This document shows, piece after piece, positions 8,994 through 18,116 of a DNA stretch of 64,000 nucleotides. A program made the position numbers and the translations under genes. The notes under the pieces were generated by a model. That model was not told the origin of the DNA and made no database searches. It was given only the letters and a program-made list of their open reading frames with translations. Numbering within the stretch: position 1 is the first letter of the stretch; each line of letters begins with the position of its first letter. Source of the stretch: Pseudonocardia autotrophica (lineage in GTDB: Bacteria > Actinomycetota > Actinomycetes > Mycobacteriales > Pseudonocardiaceae); NCBI RefSeq assembly GCF_003945385.1, contig NZ_AP018920.1:1736001-1800000 (forward strand). Reading direction: 5' to 3'.

Positions 8994-10253
8994 TCAGGCC
9001 GCGAGCGGCAGCCCGCGCAGCACCGCCCGCGCCGCCGCGCGCCCGGCCCGGTCCGCGCCGATCGTGCTGGCCGAGGGCCCGTAGCCGACCAGATGCACCC
9101 GCGGGTCCGCGACGACGCCGGTGTCCAGCGGCTCGCCCATCACGATCCCGCCGCCGGGGCCGCGCAGCTGCAACGGTGCGAGATGGCCCAGCGCCGGACG
9201 CCAGCCGGTCGCCCACAGGACGACGTCGGCGGGCTCGGTGGTCCCGTCGGCCCAGCGCGCCCCCTCCGGGGTGAGCGCGGTGAACATCGGCCGCCGCCGC
9301 AGCACCCCGCTCGCGATGCCGGCGCGCACCTGCGGGGTCAGACCGAGCCCGGTCACCCCGACGACGCTGCGTGGCGGCAGGCCGGCCCGAACCCGCTCCT
9401 CGACCAGCGCCACCGCGGCCCGGCCGCGCTCGGCGTCGAACGGGCCGTCGTTCCACACCGGTTCGCGCCGGGTCACCCAGGTCGTCGCGGCGGCATACGG
9501 GGCGATCTCCAGCAGCAGCTGCACCGCGGTGATGCCACCGCCGACGACCAGCACCCGCAGGCCGGCCAGCTCCGAGGGGCCCGGGTAGTCGCGGGCGTGC
9601 AGGCTGCGCCCGCGGAACGACGCGGCCCCCGGGTAGGCCGGCACGAACGGCCTGCTCCAGGTGCCGGTCGCGTTGACCACCCGGTCCGCGGTCCAGGTCC
9701 CGCGGTCGGTCTCGACGAGCAGGGGACCGGTCCGGTCGCCGGATGCCGCGTCGTCCGGCGCGGTGTCCGGGGCTGCGCCTCGTCCGGCGTCCGGCGCCCT
9801 GCCCGGTGCTGCGTCCCGCCCGGCGTCCGGCGCCCTGCCCGATGCTGCGTCCCGCCCGGCGTGTCGTGCCCCGCCCGGCGCTGCGTCCCGCACGGCGTGC
9901 ACCCGAACGGGGCGGATCACCTGCAGGTCGAACGTCCGCTCGATCTCCGCGAAGTAGTCCGGCACGGCGTCGCGGGCCGGGCGGTCCGGATCGGCTCCGG
10001 GCTCGTCGAACCCGGATCGGACGCCCGCCAGGTCGTGGATGCCGTTCACGGTGCGCATCACCAGGGTCGGCCAGCGGTGCCGCCAGGCGCCACCAGGGCC
10101 GTCCTCGCCGTCGAGTACCACCATGTCCCTGCCGGGCACCAGCCCGCCCCGGCGCAGCCCGGCCGCCGCGGACAGCCCGGCCTGCCCCGCACCGATCACC
10201 ACCACCGATCCCCGCCACACATCCGGCGCAACGCCGGGGCCCGCCGGACTCAT
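8994..10253 (-). CDS. FAD-dependent NAD(P)-binding oxidoreductase (CzcO/TrkA-type flavoprotein)
   Basis: Flavoprotein of 419 residues. The FAD Rossmann motif VVIGAGQAGLSAA is near residue 17, a second dinucleotide motif VLVVGGGITAVQL is near the middle, and the NATG and WATGWRP motifs of flavin-containing monooxygenase relatives are present. Substrate unknown. Residues about 113-160 are a low-complexity insertion made of a 12-residue repeat (DAAPGRAPDAGR-like) between the central beta elements; the flanking domain reads through normally, so the gene is intact. The next gene upstream on this strand stops beyond the start, leaving a 31-nt gap before the dehydratase stop. Confidence 0.85.
   Translation of the reverse strand: MSPAGPGVAPDVWRGSVVVIGAGQAGLSAAAGLRRGGLVPGRDMVVLDGEDGPGGAWRHRWPTLVMRTVNGIHDLAGVRSGFDEPGADPDRPARDAVPDYFAEIERTFDLQVIRPVRVHAVRDAAPGGARHAGRDAASGRAPDAGRDAAPGRAPDAGRGAAPDTAPDDAASGDRTGPLLVETDRGTWTADRVVNATGTWSRPFVPAYPGAASFRGRSLHARDYPGPSELAGLRVLVVGGGITAVQLLLEIAPYAAATTWVTRREPVWNDGPFDAERGRAAVALVEERVRAGLPPRSVVGVTGLGLTPQVRAGIASGVLRRRPMFTALTPEGARWADGTTEPADVVLWATGWRPALGHLAPLQLRGPGGGIVMGEPLDTGVVADPRVHLVGYGPSASTIGADRAGRAAARAVLRGLPLAA
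9772..9915. repeat. 36-bp tandem repeat inside the flavoprotein gene
   Basis: Nearly four copies of a 36-bp unit; each begins GCTGCG on the plus strand, at 9772, 9808, 9844 and 9880. The unit is a multiple of three and encodes a 12-residue Ala/Gly/Arg/Pro repeat. Confidence 0.85.
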
Positions 10254-10284
10254 CCCGGTGAGCGACCGTCGTGGCGCCGGGCGC

Positions 10285-11229
10285 TCAGCCGGGCACGTCG
10301 GCGTTGCGGCCGCAGATCACCAGGGCGAGGTGGGCGCCGGGGTGCGATTCCAGGATCGTCCGGGCCGCGGGGACCAGGCATCCCGCTGCCGGCTCGGCCC
10401 AGATCCCGGCGTGCTCGGCGAGCTCGACCGAGCCCCGCGCGGCGTCGGCGTCCGGTACCACCAGCACGTTGTGCACCAGCTCGCGGACGTGGTCGTAGGT
10501 CAGCTGCGACGCCGAGGGCGCGGACAGCGTGGTGACCGCCGAGGTGATCGTCACCGGGGTCGGGCCACCGGCGGCCAGCGCCGCGGACATCGCCTCCGCG
10601 CCGACGGTCTCCACACCCCACACCCGGGTGCCGGGTAGCAGCGCCCGCACCGCCACCGCGACCCCGGACAGCAGCGCCCCGCCACCGACCGAGACCAGCA
10701 CGTCGGTGGGGGGCTCGCCGAGGGCGATCGCGTCGCGGGCCAGCTCCAGCCCGACGGTGCCCTGCGCGGCGAGTGTCACCGGGTCGTCGAACGGGTGCAC
10801 AAGCGTCATCCCGGCCGCCTGCAGCTCGGCGGCCAGCGCGAACGCGGCGGGGATGTCCGGGGTGAGCCGGACGTCCGCGCCGGCCGCCCGAGCCGCGGAC
10901 ACCGAGCGGGCGGGCGCGTTCTCCGGCATGACGACGACCGCGGCGATCCCGGCCGCACCCGCCACGTCGGCGACGGCGAGGCCGTGGTTCCCGCCGGAGA
11001 CGGCGACCAGCCCGGCGGCCCGCTCGTCGTCGGAGAGCGTGGCGAGCTTCGCGAGCACCCCGCGCGGCTTGAAGGACCCGCTGCGCTGCAACTGCTCCAG
11101 CTTCAGCAGGACCGGGGCGCCGAGCCGCGCCGCGAGCCCGGGGGAGTGGACGGTCGGGGTGCGCACCACGCCCCCGGCGATCCGCGCCGCCGCCGTCTCG
11201 ATGTCGTCGAGGGTCACCAGGTCGGCCAT
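10285..11229 (-). CDS. threonine/serine dehydratase-like PLP enzyme
   Basis: Fold-type II PLP enzyme of 314 residues resembling threonine dehydratase and serine racemase. The PLP lysine is K54 in SGSFKPRG, the substrate loop SGGNHG follows, and the phosphate-binding glycine loop SVGGGALLSG lies near residue 170. There is no C-terminal ACT domain, so it is not the allosteric IlvA form; the catabolic or serine-racemase-like type is more likely. ATG 11229 has TACCGT 7 nt upstream, which supports this start over the long open frame extending to 12255 through the DinB genes. Confidence 0.87.
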   Translation of the reverse strand: MADLVTLDDIETAAARIAGGVVRTPTVHSPGLAARLGAPVLLKLEQLQRSGSFKPRGVLAKLATLSDDERAAGLVAVSGGNHGLAVADVAGAAGIAAVVVMPENAPARSVSAARAAGADVRLTPDIPAAFALAAELQAAGMTLVHPFDDPVTLAAQGTVGLELARDAIALGEPPTDVLVSVGGGALLSGVAVAVRALLPGTRVWGVETVGAEAMSAALAAGGPTPVTITSAVTTLSAPSASQLTYDHVRELVHNVLVVPDADAARGSVELAEHAGIWAEPAAGCLVPAARTILESHPGAHLALVICGRNADVPG

Positions 11230-11236
11230 GGCCGCG

Positions 11237-11242
11237 ACGGTA
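11237..11242 (-). promoter_or_regulatory. -10 element of the threonine dehydratase-like gene
   Basis: TACCGT on the minus strand ends 7 nt before ATG 11229. Confidence 0.55.
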
Positions 11243-11297
11243 GTGACCGGGCCCGGCCCACCGGCCTTCAGCCCGCCGATCCTCAGCCCGCCGATCC

Positions 11298-11852
11298 TCA
11301 GCCCATCGTCCGCCGGCCGTCGATCGTCTCCCGGATGATGTCGGCGTGCCCGCTGTGCTGGGCGGTCTCCCCGATGATGTGGGCGAACACCTGCCGGGCG
11401 CTCCAGTGCATCTCCTCCGGGAACCACGGCGCGGGCGGCAGCGGATGCGAGAGGTCCAGGTCGACGGTGCCGACCAGCTCGTCGGTGCGTGCCGCGGTCG
11501 CGGTGTAGCGGTCCAGCAGGGCGGCCAGGGTGTCGGCGTCGTCGAGTGCGAAGTCGTCGCGTTCGGCCCCCGACTCGGCGGCCTGCTCCCACTCGTCGGC
11601 GCCCGCGACGACACCGGTCAGGATGAAGTCCACCCAGCCCCGTTCGACGCCCTCGACGTGCTTGAGGAGCCCGGCCAGGGTCAGCGCGCTCGCCGTCGGG
11701 CGGCGCCGGGCGTCGGTGTCGGACAGCTCGGCGACCGTGTGCCGCAGCAGCATCCGGTGTTTGGCGAGGGTCTCGAGCAGGGTGCGGCGCTCGCCGTCGA
11801 GACCGGCGGGGACGGCGGCGAACACCTCGGACATGGAGTCTGCGGTGCTCAT
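11298..11852 (-). CDS. DinB family protein (DUF664), downstream copy
   Basis: Protein of 184 residues with the DinB/DUF664 four-helix bundle signature: LLKHVEGVERGW in the second helix and a C-terminal QHSGHADIIRETIDG segment, whose histidines form the usual metal triad. Members are metal-dependent thiol transferases, some acting with mycothiol or bacillithiol; the substrate here is unknown. It begins 3 nt after the stop of a paralogous upstream gene, so the two are almost certainly one transcript. Confidence 0.88.
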   Translation of the reverse strand: MSTADSMSEVFAAVPAGLDGERRTLLETLAKHRMLLRHTVAELSDTDARRRPTASALTLAGLLKHVEGVERGWVDFILTGVVAGADEWEQAAESGAERDDFALDDADTLAALLDRYTATAARTDELVGTVDLDLSHPLPPAPWFPEEMHWSARQVFAHIIGETAQHSGHADIIRETIDGRRTMG

Positions 11853-11855
11853 CGC

Positions 11856-12455
11856 TCAGCCCATCGTCTTCCGGCCGTCGATCGCCTCGCGGATGATGTC
11901 CGCGTGGCCGGCGTGCTGGCTGATCTCGGCGAGCATGTGGATCGCGACCCGGCGCACCGACCAGCTGACGCCCGGCTCGAACCACGGTGCCACCGGCAGC
12001 GGGTGCGCCGAGTCCAGGTCGGCGGTGCGCAGGACTTCCTCGGTGCGGGCGGCGACCTGCTCGATCCGGGCCCGCAGGTACTCCAGGGTCTCGTGCTCGG
12101 CGAGCACGAACCGGGTGTCGGTCCACTCCGTCTCGGCCCAGTCGCCGTCGTTCGTCGCGGCCTCGGCGTCGACCGCATCCCAGTCGATGTCGTCGCCGTA
12201 GACCCCGTGCTCGGAGCCGAACGCCCGCGCGCCCTCCACGGCGAACCGGAACCACTCCTCCTCGGCGTCCGCGACGTGCTTGAGCAGCGAGGCGATCGTC
12301 AGCGCGCTGACGGTGCTCGCGGTGCGGGCCTGCTCATCGGTGAGGTCCTGCGCGGTCTGCAGCAGGAACCCGCGGTGCCGCTCCAGGGTGGCGATCAGCT
12401 CGGCGCGTTCACCGGCCGGTGCCTGCTTCGCGGTGGTCTCGGCAATGGCGTTCAT
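11856..12455 (-). CDS. DinB family protein (DUF664), upstream copy
   Basis: Protein of 199 residues paralogous to the next gene on this strand. It has SLLKHVADAEEEWFRF and ends with QHAGHADIIREAIDGRKTMG, nearly the same C terminus as its neighbour (the two differ mainly in an acidic insertion around residues 85-110). The metal-binding histidines are conserved in both. ATG 12455 is chosen because upstream codons in this frame overlap a separate small gene and lack family similarity. The pair looks like a local tandem duplication. Confidence 0.88.
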   Translation of the reverse strand: MNAIAETTAKQAPAGERAELIATLERHRGFLLQTAQDLTDEQARTASTVSALTIASLLKHVADAEEEWFRFAVEGARAFGSEHGVYGDDIDWDAVDAEAATNDGDWAETEWTDTRFVLAEHETLEYLRARIEQVAARTEEVLRTADLDSAHPLPVAPWFEPGVSWSVRRVAIHMLAEISQHAGHADIIREAIDGRKTMG

Positions 12456-12568
12456 GATCGGGGTCGCCTCTCGGTCGTCGGGTGCCGGCGGGGTTCCTCC
12501 CCGGTCCGACGAGAACGACGTTACGAACCGATGCGGACAACTCCGGTCCTCGATCGGAGACGGGATCC

Positions 12569-12617
12569 GCAGATTCTCCGGGTGCGTCGGATTCACCGAC
12601 CGCGCAGATTCTCCGGG
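12569..12617. repeat. direct repeat upstream of the DinB pair
   Basis: GCAGATTCTCCGGG occurs twice (12569-12582 and 12604-12617) in the 170-bp gap between the small glp-operon protein and the DinB pair. It could be a regulatory site for the DinB operon; no other signal is seen in this gap. Confidence 0.45.
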
Positions 12618-12625
12618 GGCGACGG

Positions 12626-12934
12626 TCACCGCCGCAGCGTGCGCAGGGCGTCCTCCCAGCGGGCGCGGCGGGCGGCCTCGGCCAGCTCCCACCACGGCGT
12701 CCCGCGCTCCCCGAGGCCGTGCTTGGCGGCGCCGACCCGTTCCCGGGCGGCGGCGACGCGGTCCTCGTCCCCGGTCCGCTTCCCGGCCCCCACCTCGGCG
12801 CGGGCCGTCCCGAGGTGCTGTTGCAGCTCCGCCCGCACGTCGTCGGGCAGCATCGGGTCGGCGGCCCGCCACCGGCGGCCCCGGACGACGACGTACCGGC
12901 CGTCCGGGGTCCGCTCGGGTTCGGATCCGCCCAC
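12626..12934 (-). CDS. small conserved actinobacterial protein, last gene of the glp operon
   Basis: Small basic protein of 102 residues beginning VGGSEPERTPDGRYVVVRGRR, of a type often seen in actinobacteria: a short PDGRY-(I/V)VV-GRRWRA N terminus followed by a helical, Ala/Arg-rich region. Related proteins are sometimes labelled biopolymer transporter Tol without strong support; I assign no function. GTG 12934 lies 10 nt downstream of the glpD stop, so it is probably cotranscribed with glpFKD. The C terminus WEDALRTLRR is rich in charged residues. Confidence 0.65.
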   Translation of the reverse strand: MGGSEPERTPDGRYVVVRGRRWRAADPMLPDDVRAELQQHLGTARAEVGAGKRTGDEDRVAAARERVGAAKHGLGERGTPWWELAEAARRARWEDALRTLRR

Positions 12935-12944
12935 CCGCGTGTCC

Positions 12945-14657
12945 TCAGCCGCTGACCGGCACCACGTCCGGCGCGCCGAGCCGGGCCGCGTCGGCGGTCT
13001 CGTCGTCGGGCATCCGCTGGCTCTCCCGCTCCGCCTCGACCCGCTTGACGTAGTGGTCGACCTCGCGGGCGACCTGCTCGTCGTTCCAGCCGAGCACCGG
13101 GGCGACCAGCGTCGCGACCTCCTCGGCGTCCCCGGCGCCCCGGTCGAACGTCTCGATCGAGATCCGGGTCCGGCGGGCCAGGATGTCCTCCAGGTGCCGG
13201 GCACCCTCGTGCGACGCCGCGTAGACGACCTCGGCACGCAGGTAGTCCGAGGCGCCGGCCAGCGGCTCGGCGAGCGTCGGGTCCTGCGCCGCCAGGTCCA
13301 GGACCTCCTGGATCAGCGATCCGTAACGGCCGAGCAGGTGCTCGATCCGCCCGGGATGCAGGCCGGACTGCGCCGCCAGCCGCGCGGTGGCGTTGCTCAG
13401 CGCGTGGAAGCCCTCGGCGCCGAGCAGCGGGACGTCCTCGGTGCACGACGCCGGGACCTTGGCGTCCAGACCGTGCACGGCGGCGTCCACCGCGTCCTTG
13501 GCCATCACCCGGTAGGTCGTGTACTTGCCACCGGCGACCACGACCAAGCCGGGCACCGGAGTCGCGACGGCGTGCTCGCGCGACAGCTTCGACGTCGACT
13601 CCGACTCACCCGACAGCAGCGGGCGCAGGCCCGCGTAGACGCCTTCGACGTCGTCGTGCGTCAACGGCTGCTCCAGCACCTCGTTGACGTGCCGCAGCAG
13701 GTAGTCGATGTCGGCGGCGGACGCCGCGGGATGGGCCTTGTCCAGGTCCCAGTCGGTGTCGGTGGTGCCGATGATCCAGTGCCTGCCCCACGGGATGACG
13801 AACAGCACCGACTTCTCGGTGCGCAGGATCAGCCCGGAGTCACCGCGGATCCGGTCGCGCGGGACGACCAGGTGGATCCCCTTGGACGCCCGCACCTTGA
13901 ACAGGCCACGCTCACCGGCGAGCGCCTGGGTCTCGTCGGTCCACACCCCGGTGGCGTTGATGACCTGCCGGGCGCGGACGTCGATCCGCTCCCCGCTCTC
14001 CAGATCCTGCACGGTCGCGCCGACCACCCGGCCGGCGTCCTTCAGCAGCCCGACCACCCGCGCCCGGGTCGCGACGTGCGCCCCGTACGCGGCCGCGGTG
14101 CGCGCGATGAACATGGTGTGCCGGGCGTCGTCGACCTGGGCGTCGTAGTACTGCAGCGCGCCGACCAGTGCGTCCTTGCGCAGCGACGGCACGACCTTGC
14201 GCGCACCGCGCCGGGTCAGGTGCCGGTGGTGCGGCACCCCGCGGGAGCGTCCGGACAGGAAGCCGAGGGTGTCGTAGAGCGCCACCCCGGCGCCGGCGTA
14301 GAGGCGTTCCCAGCCGCGGTGCTGCAGCGGGTAGAGGAACGGAACCGGGCGGACCAGGTGTGGTGCCAGGTGCTGGATGAGCAGGCCGCGCTCGGCGAGC
14401 GCCTCGGCGACCAGCCGGAAGTCCAGCATCTCCAGGTAACGCAGACCACCGTGGACGAGCTTGGAGGATCGGCTGGAGGTACCGGACGCGAAGTCCCTGG
14501 CCTCCACCAGCCCGGCGGACAGACCGCGGGTCGCGGCATCGAGAGCCGCGCCGGCGCCGACGACACCACCGCCGACCACGAGCACGTCGAGTTCACGGTC
14601 ACCCATCGCGTGGAGCGCCGCGGTACGGGCCTCCGGGGAGAGCGCCACCGATTTCAT
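12945..14657 (-). CDS. glpD: glycerol-3-phosphate dehydrogenase, FAD-dependent
   Basis: Oxidises sn-glycerol 3-phosphate to dihydroxyacetone phosphate and passes electrons to the quinone pool; peripheral membrane enzyme. The 570-residue protein has the FAD motif VLVVGGGVVGAGAALDAATRG near residues 24-44 and the family motifs SSRSSKLVHGGLRYLE and NATGVW. Third gene of glpF-glpK-glpD, 120 nt after glpK; that gap holds a strong hairpin (14730-14766) that could reduce readthrough. ATG 14657 is the expected N terminus. Confidence 0.95.
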   Translation of the reverse strand: MKSVALSPEARTAALHAMGDRELDVLVVGGGVVGAGAALDAATRGLSAGLVEARDFASGTSSRSSKLVHGGLRYLEMLDFRLVAEALAERGLLIQHLAPHLVRPVPFLYPLQHRGWERLYAGAGVALYDTLGFLSGRSRGVPHHRHLTRRGARKVVPSLRKDALVGALQYYDAQVDDARHTMFIARTAAAYGAHVATRARVVGLLKDAGRVVGATVQDLESGERIDVRARQVINATGVWTDETQALAGERGLFKVRASKGIHLVVPRDRIRGDSGLILRTEKSVLFVIPWGRHWIIGTTDTDWDLDKAHPAASAADIDYLLRHVNEVLEQPLTHDDVEGVYAGLRPLLSGESESTSKLSREHAVATPVPGLVVVAGGKYTTYRVMAKDAVDAAVHGLDAKVPASCTEDVPLLGAEGFHALSNATARLAAQSGLHPGRIEHLLGRYGSLIQEVLDLAAQDPTLAEPLAGASDYLRAEVVYAASHEGARHLEDILARRTRISIETFDRGAGDAEEVATLVAPVLGWNDEQVAREVDHYVKRVEAERESQRMPDDETADAARLGAPDVVPVSG

Positions 14658-14729
14658 GATCGGACCCTTCTGAGTCGTTGCCTCACACGGGGACTACCCG
14701 TTCCAACAGCGGTCTGAGCGTGGATGTGC

Positions 14730-14766
14730 CCGGTGTCGCCCCGCCGGGTGAGCGGGGCGACACCGG
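14730..14766 (-). terminator. hairpin between glpK and glpD
   Basis: Perfect 14-bp stem (CCGGTGTCGCCCCG with its complement) around a 9-nt loop, without a T-tract. It may act as a partial terminator or mRNA-stabilising stem inside the operon. Confidence 0.65.
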
Positions 14767-14777
14767 ACGGGGCGGGC

Positions 14778-16295
14778 TCAGTCCACGTCCACCCAGTCGA
14801 GCGTCCGCTCGACCGCCTTCTTCCACTTCGCGTACCCGGTGTCGCGCTGCTCGGCGCTCCACTGCGGCTCCCACCGGCGGGCCTCGTTCCAGTTCTCCCG
14901 CAGCTCGTCGGTGGACTTCCAGAACCCGACGGCCAGCCCGGCCGCGTAGGCCGCACCCAGCGCCGTCGTCTCGGCGACGACCGGGCGGGACACCGAGACG
15001 CCGAGCACGTCGGCCTGGATCTGCATGCAGAGCTCGTTCATCGTGACGCCGCCGTCGACCTTCAGCACCTCGAGCGAGACGCCGGAGTCCGTCGCCATCG
15101 CCTCGGTGACATCGCGGGACTGATAGCAGATCGCCTCCAGGGTGGCCCGGGCCAGGTGCGCGTTCGTGTTGAACCGGGACAGCCCGACGATCGCGCCGCG
15201 GGCGTCGGAACGCCAGTACGGGGCGAACAGGCCGGAGAACGCCGGGACGAAGTACACGCCGCCGTTGTCCTCGACCTGCCGGGCCAGCGACTCCGACTGC
15301 GAGGCGCCGGAGATGATCCCGAGCTGGTCGCGCAGCCACTGCACGGCCGACCCGGTGACCGCGATCGAGCCCTCCAGTGCGTAGACCGCCGGCTGGCCCT
15401 CGAACTGGTAGCAGAGCGTGGTGAGCAGCCCGGACTGCGAGCGGACCAGCTCGGTGCCGGTGTTGAGCAGCATGAAGTTGCCGGTGCCGTAGGTGTTCTT
15501 GGCCTCGCCGGGGGCGAAGCAGACCTGGCCCACGGTGGCCGCCTGCTGGTCGCCCAGGTCGCCGGTGATCGCGACCTCGCCACCGAGCGGACCGTTGGCA
15601 CGGGTCTTCCCGAACGCGGTCGGCGACGACGACGGCTTGATCTCGGGCAGCATCCGGCGCGGGATGCCGAAGAAGCCGAGCAGCTCGTCGTCCCAGTCGA
15701 GGGTCTCGAGGTCCATCAGCATGGTGCGGCTGGCGTTGGTCACGTCGGTGACGTGCAGCCCGCCGTCGGTGCCGCCGGTGAGGTTCCAGATCACCCAGGT
15801 GTCGGTGTTGCCGAAGACCGCGTCGCCGGATTCCGCGGCCTCGCGGACGCCGTCGACGTTCTCCAGGATCCACTGGATCTTCCCCGCCGAGAAGTACGTG
15901 GCGGGCGGCAGGCCGGCCTTGCGGCGGATCACGTCGCCCTTGCCGTCGCGCTCCAGTGCGGTGGCGATCCGGTCGGTCCGGGTGTCCTGCCAGACGATCG
16001 CGTTGTAGTACGGGCGCCCGGTGCGCCGGTTCCACACGACGGTGGTCTCACGCTGGTTGGTGACGCCCAGCGCGACCAGGTCGGACGCGGACAGGCCGGT
16101 CTTGGTGAGCGCCTGCTGCAGGCAGGTGTTGGTGCGCTCGATGATCTCGATCGGGTCGTGCTCGACCCAGCCGGCCTGCGGCAGGATCTGCTCGTGCTCG
16201 AGCTGGTGGCGGCCCACCTCGTTGCCGGAATGGTCGAAGATCATGAACCGGCTGCTGGTGGTGCCCTGGTCGACGGCGCCGACGAACTCTGCCAT
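14778..16295 (-). CDS. glpK: glycerol kinase, first copy
   Basis: FGGY-family kinase of 505 residues that phosphorylates glycerol to sn-glycerol 3-phosphate. The N-terminal phosphate loop [13 protein letters not shown], the glycerol site [14 protein letters not shown] and WQDTRTD, and the C-terminal motif [18 protein letters not shown] are all present. It follows glpF by 42 nt and precedes glpD, forming an uptake-phosphorylation-oxidation operon. A second, diverged glycerol kinase lies at 18113-19621 across the regulator. Confidence 0.96.
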   Translation of the reverse strand: MAEFVGAVDQGTTSSRFMIFDHSGNEVGRHQLEHEQILPQAGWVEHDPIEIIERTNTCLQQALTKTGLSASDLVALGVTNQRETTVVWNRRTGRPYYNAIVWQDTRTDRIATALERDGKGDVIRRKAGLPPATYFSAGKIQWILENVDGVREAAESGDAVFGNTDTWVIWNLTGGTDGGLHVTDVTNASRTMLMDLETLDWDDELLGFFGIPRRMLPEIKPSSSPTAFGKTRANGPLGGEVAITGDLGDQQAATVGQVCFAPGEAKNTYGTGNFMLLNTGTELVRSQSGLLTTLCYQFEGQPAVYALEGSIAVTGSAVQWLRDQLGIISGASQSESLARQVEDNGGVYFVPAFSGLFAPYWRSDARGAIVGLSRFNTNAHLARATLEAICYQSRDVTEAMATDSGVSLEVLKVDGGVTMNELCMQIQADVLGVSVSRPVVAETTALGAAYAAGLAVGFWKSTDELRENWNEARRWEPQWSAEQRDTGYAKWKKAVERTLDWVDVD

Positions 16296-16337
16296 TGAGC
16301 TCTCCTCTCGGGGTTCTGCTTCGTGGTCGGACGGGGA

Positions 16338-17189
16338 TCAGACCCGCCCGACCTCCTGCGGAGCGTCGTCAGCAGGGATGTAGCGGTCGACGAGCAGCTT
16401 GAACAGCCCGCCGCCGATCAGGCCGCCGATGACGGGGGCGATGATCGGCAACCACCAGTACTGGACGCCGTCCGCGGTCACCCAGGCGTTCTCGTACCCG
16501 GTGATCCAGGAGACCAGTCGCGGGCCGAAGTCGCGGGCCGGGTTGATGGCGTAGCCGGCGTTCGAGCCCCAGGCCATGCCGATCCCGACGACCACGATCC
16601 CGATCATGAACGGGGTCATGTTGGCCGCCGGGCCCCGGTTCCGGGGATGAACCAGCGCGAAGATCATGAAGACCAGGATCGCGGTGCCGACCACCTGGTC
16701 CAGGAACGCGGTCGGGATGGTCGTGGCGTCCCCCGGGAAGGTCGAGAAGATCCCCTGGGTCTCGGTCAGGGTCGGGTCGACGGAGCGGATCAGGTCGGCG
16801 TAGGTGGCCCGGACGATCAGTGCGGCGACCGCGGCGCCGAGGAACTGGGCCACGATGAACGGGCCCACCTTGCGCCAGGGGAACCCGTCGTAGGCGGCGA
16901 ACGCGATCGTGACGGCGGGATTGAGGTGTGCGCCGGAGATCCGTCCGGCGACGTAGACGCCGAGCATCACGCCGATGCCCCAGGTCCACGCGATCGAGTC
17001 GTACTGACCGGCCGAGCCGTCCGGTGTGGTCACCACCTGCGCGACGACGCCGACCCCGAACAGGATCAGGATCATCGTCCCGGCGAACTCGGCGCTCAGC
17101 TCGGCGAGCAGGGACGGCGGCCGTCCACGAGCCGGTGTCGCCGGTGCGGCGGCGGTCTCCCCGGCACCGGTCTTCTCGGAGCTCGTCAT
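16338..17189 (-). CDS. glpF: glycerol uptake facilitator (aquaglyceroporin)
   Basis: MIP-family channel of 283 residues with about six membrane helices. Both NPA boxes are present: HLNPAVT near residue 89 and NPARDFGPR near residue 214; the Asp after the second box is typical of glycerol-conducting members. The N-terminal 25 residues are an Ala/Pro-rich cytoplasmic extension. ATG 17189 has a strong AGGAGGGG Shine-Dalgarno, so in contrast to many neighbours this gene has a leader. First gene of the glpFKD operon. Confidence 0.95.
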   Translation of the reverse strand: MTSSEKTGAGETAAAPATPARGRPPSLLAELSAEFAGTMILILFGVGVVAQVVTTPDGSAGQYDSIAWTWGIGVMLGVYVAGRISGAHLNPAVTIAFAAYDGFPWRKVGPFIVAQFLGAAVAALIVRATYADLIRSVDPTLTETQGIFSTFPGDATTIPTAFLDQVVGTAILVFMIFALVHPRNRGPAANMTPFMIGIVVVGIGMAWGSNAGYAINPARDFGPRLVSWITGYENAWVTADGVQYWWLPIIAPVIGGLIGGGLFKLLVDRYIPADDAPQEVGRV

Positions 17190-17250
17190 CGAGACCCCTC
17201 CTGGTGTTGTCCCCAGCGCGAGGCCGGGCGGCCCCGTCGCGTGCTCGGGG

Positions 17251-17279
17251 ACGGTAGGAGCGACCGGGTCGCGCGGCAA
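17251..17279 (-). promoter_or_regulatory. promoter of the glpFKD operon
   Basis: On the minus strand TTGCCG (17279-17274) and TACCGT (17256-17251) are separated by 17 nt, a good vegetative promoter. It lies about 60 nt before glpF, directly downstream of the operator palindrome. Confidence 0.6.
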
Positions 17280-17286
17280 CGCGAGG

Positions 17287-17305
17287 CGTTCGACGATGTC
17301 GAACG
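17287..17305. promoter_or_regulatory. operator for the IclR-type glycerol regulator
   Basis: CGTTCGACGATGTCGAACG is a perfect dyad with 8-bp arms and a 3-nt centre. A further half-site GTCGAAC lies at 17312-17318. The position just upstream of the glpF -35 and before the regulator gene fits a shared operator. Confidence 0.75.
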
Positions 17306-17342
17306 TTGCGGGTCGAACGGTCCATGATCGGCTTCCAGGGCC

Positions 17343-17348
17343 TACCAT
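17343..17348 (+). promoter_or_regulatory. -10 element of the IclR regulator gene
   Basis: TACCAT ends 6 nt before GTG 17355, the leaderless spacing. Confidence 0.6.
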
Positions 17349-17354
17349 CGGGGC

Positions 17355-18116
17355 GTGGCCCGGCAGATCCAGTCGGTGGAACGGGCGGCCGCGTTGCTGC
17401 GGCTGCTCGGCGGAGCGGGGCGCCCGCTCGCGCTGGCGGAGCTGGCTGCCGCACTCGACCTGCCCCGGCCGACCGCGCACGGGATCCTCCGGACACTGCG
17501 CGAGGAGGGCCTGGTCGCGCAGGACGGCGTGTCCGGCCGCTACCTGCTCGGTGACGGTCTGAGCCGGCTCGGCACTCCGTGGGACCGGCACGACCTGCGG
17601 GCCAGGGCGATGAACTGGGCGGACGCCCTGGCCGCCGGTACCGGATGGGCCGTCTACCTGGGGGTGCCCGCCGCGGACGGGCACGGGGTGGACGTGGTGC
17701 ACCACGTGTTCCGGCCGGACGGCAGCCGGCAGGCGTTGCGGACGAACTCCGTCCAGCCGCTGCACGCCACCGCGTGGGGGCTGTGCCTGCTGGCGTTCGC
17801 GCCGGCGTCGGTGCGGATCACCGAACCGCTGGACCGCTACACCCGGCGCACCGTCACCGATCCGGCGGTGCTGTCCCGCGAGCTGACCGCGACCCGGCGG
17901 CGCGGCTGGGCGGGCGATCCGGGTGGCTGGGAGCCGGGGGCCGGCGGGCTCTCCGTACCGGTGCGCAGCGGTGGCGGGCTGACGGTGGCGGCACTCGGTG
18001 TCGGCGGGCCGGTCGAGCAGCTGTTCAGCAGCGACGGCCGGGCCCGGACGGAGCCGCTGGACGAGCTGACGAACGCCGCCGCCGAGATCGCGGCCGGTCT
18101 GGAGGGACTGTCGTGA
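17355..18116 (+). CDS. IclR family transcriptional regulator (GylR-like)
   Basis: Regulator of 253 residues with an N-terminal winged helix ([14 protein letters not shown] through [18 protein letters not shown], about residues 4-60) and an IclR effector domain in the C-terminal two thirds. It is divergent from glpFKD and coupled by a GTGA overlap to a glycerol kinase, as expected for the glycerol-operon regulator known as GylR in Streptomyces. Glycerol 3-phosphate would be the expected effector, but this is inference. The effector domain is Gly-rich near its end ([19 protein letters not shown]). Confidence 0.9.
   Translation: MARQIQSVERAAALLRLLGGAGRPLALAELAAALDLPRPTAHGILRTLREEGLVAQDGVSGRYLLGDGLSRLGTPWDRHDLRARAMNWADALAAGTGWAVYLGVPAADGHGVDVVHHVFRPDGSRQALRTNSVQPLHATAWGLCLLAFAPASVRITEPLDRYTRRTVTDPAVLSRELTATRRRGWAGDPGGWEPGAGGLSVPVRSGGGLTVAALGVGGPVEQLFSSDGRARTEPLDELTNAAAEIAAGLEGLS

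Noticed and set aside
11346..14717. A very long plus-strand open frame of over 1100 codons
   Set aside because: It runs antisense through the threonine dehydratase-like, DinB, small-protein and glpD genes, has no domain, and is dominated by Arg, Gly and Val as expected for a shadow frame in high-GC DNA.
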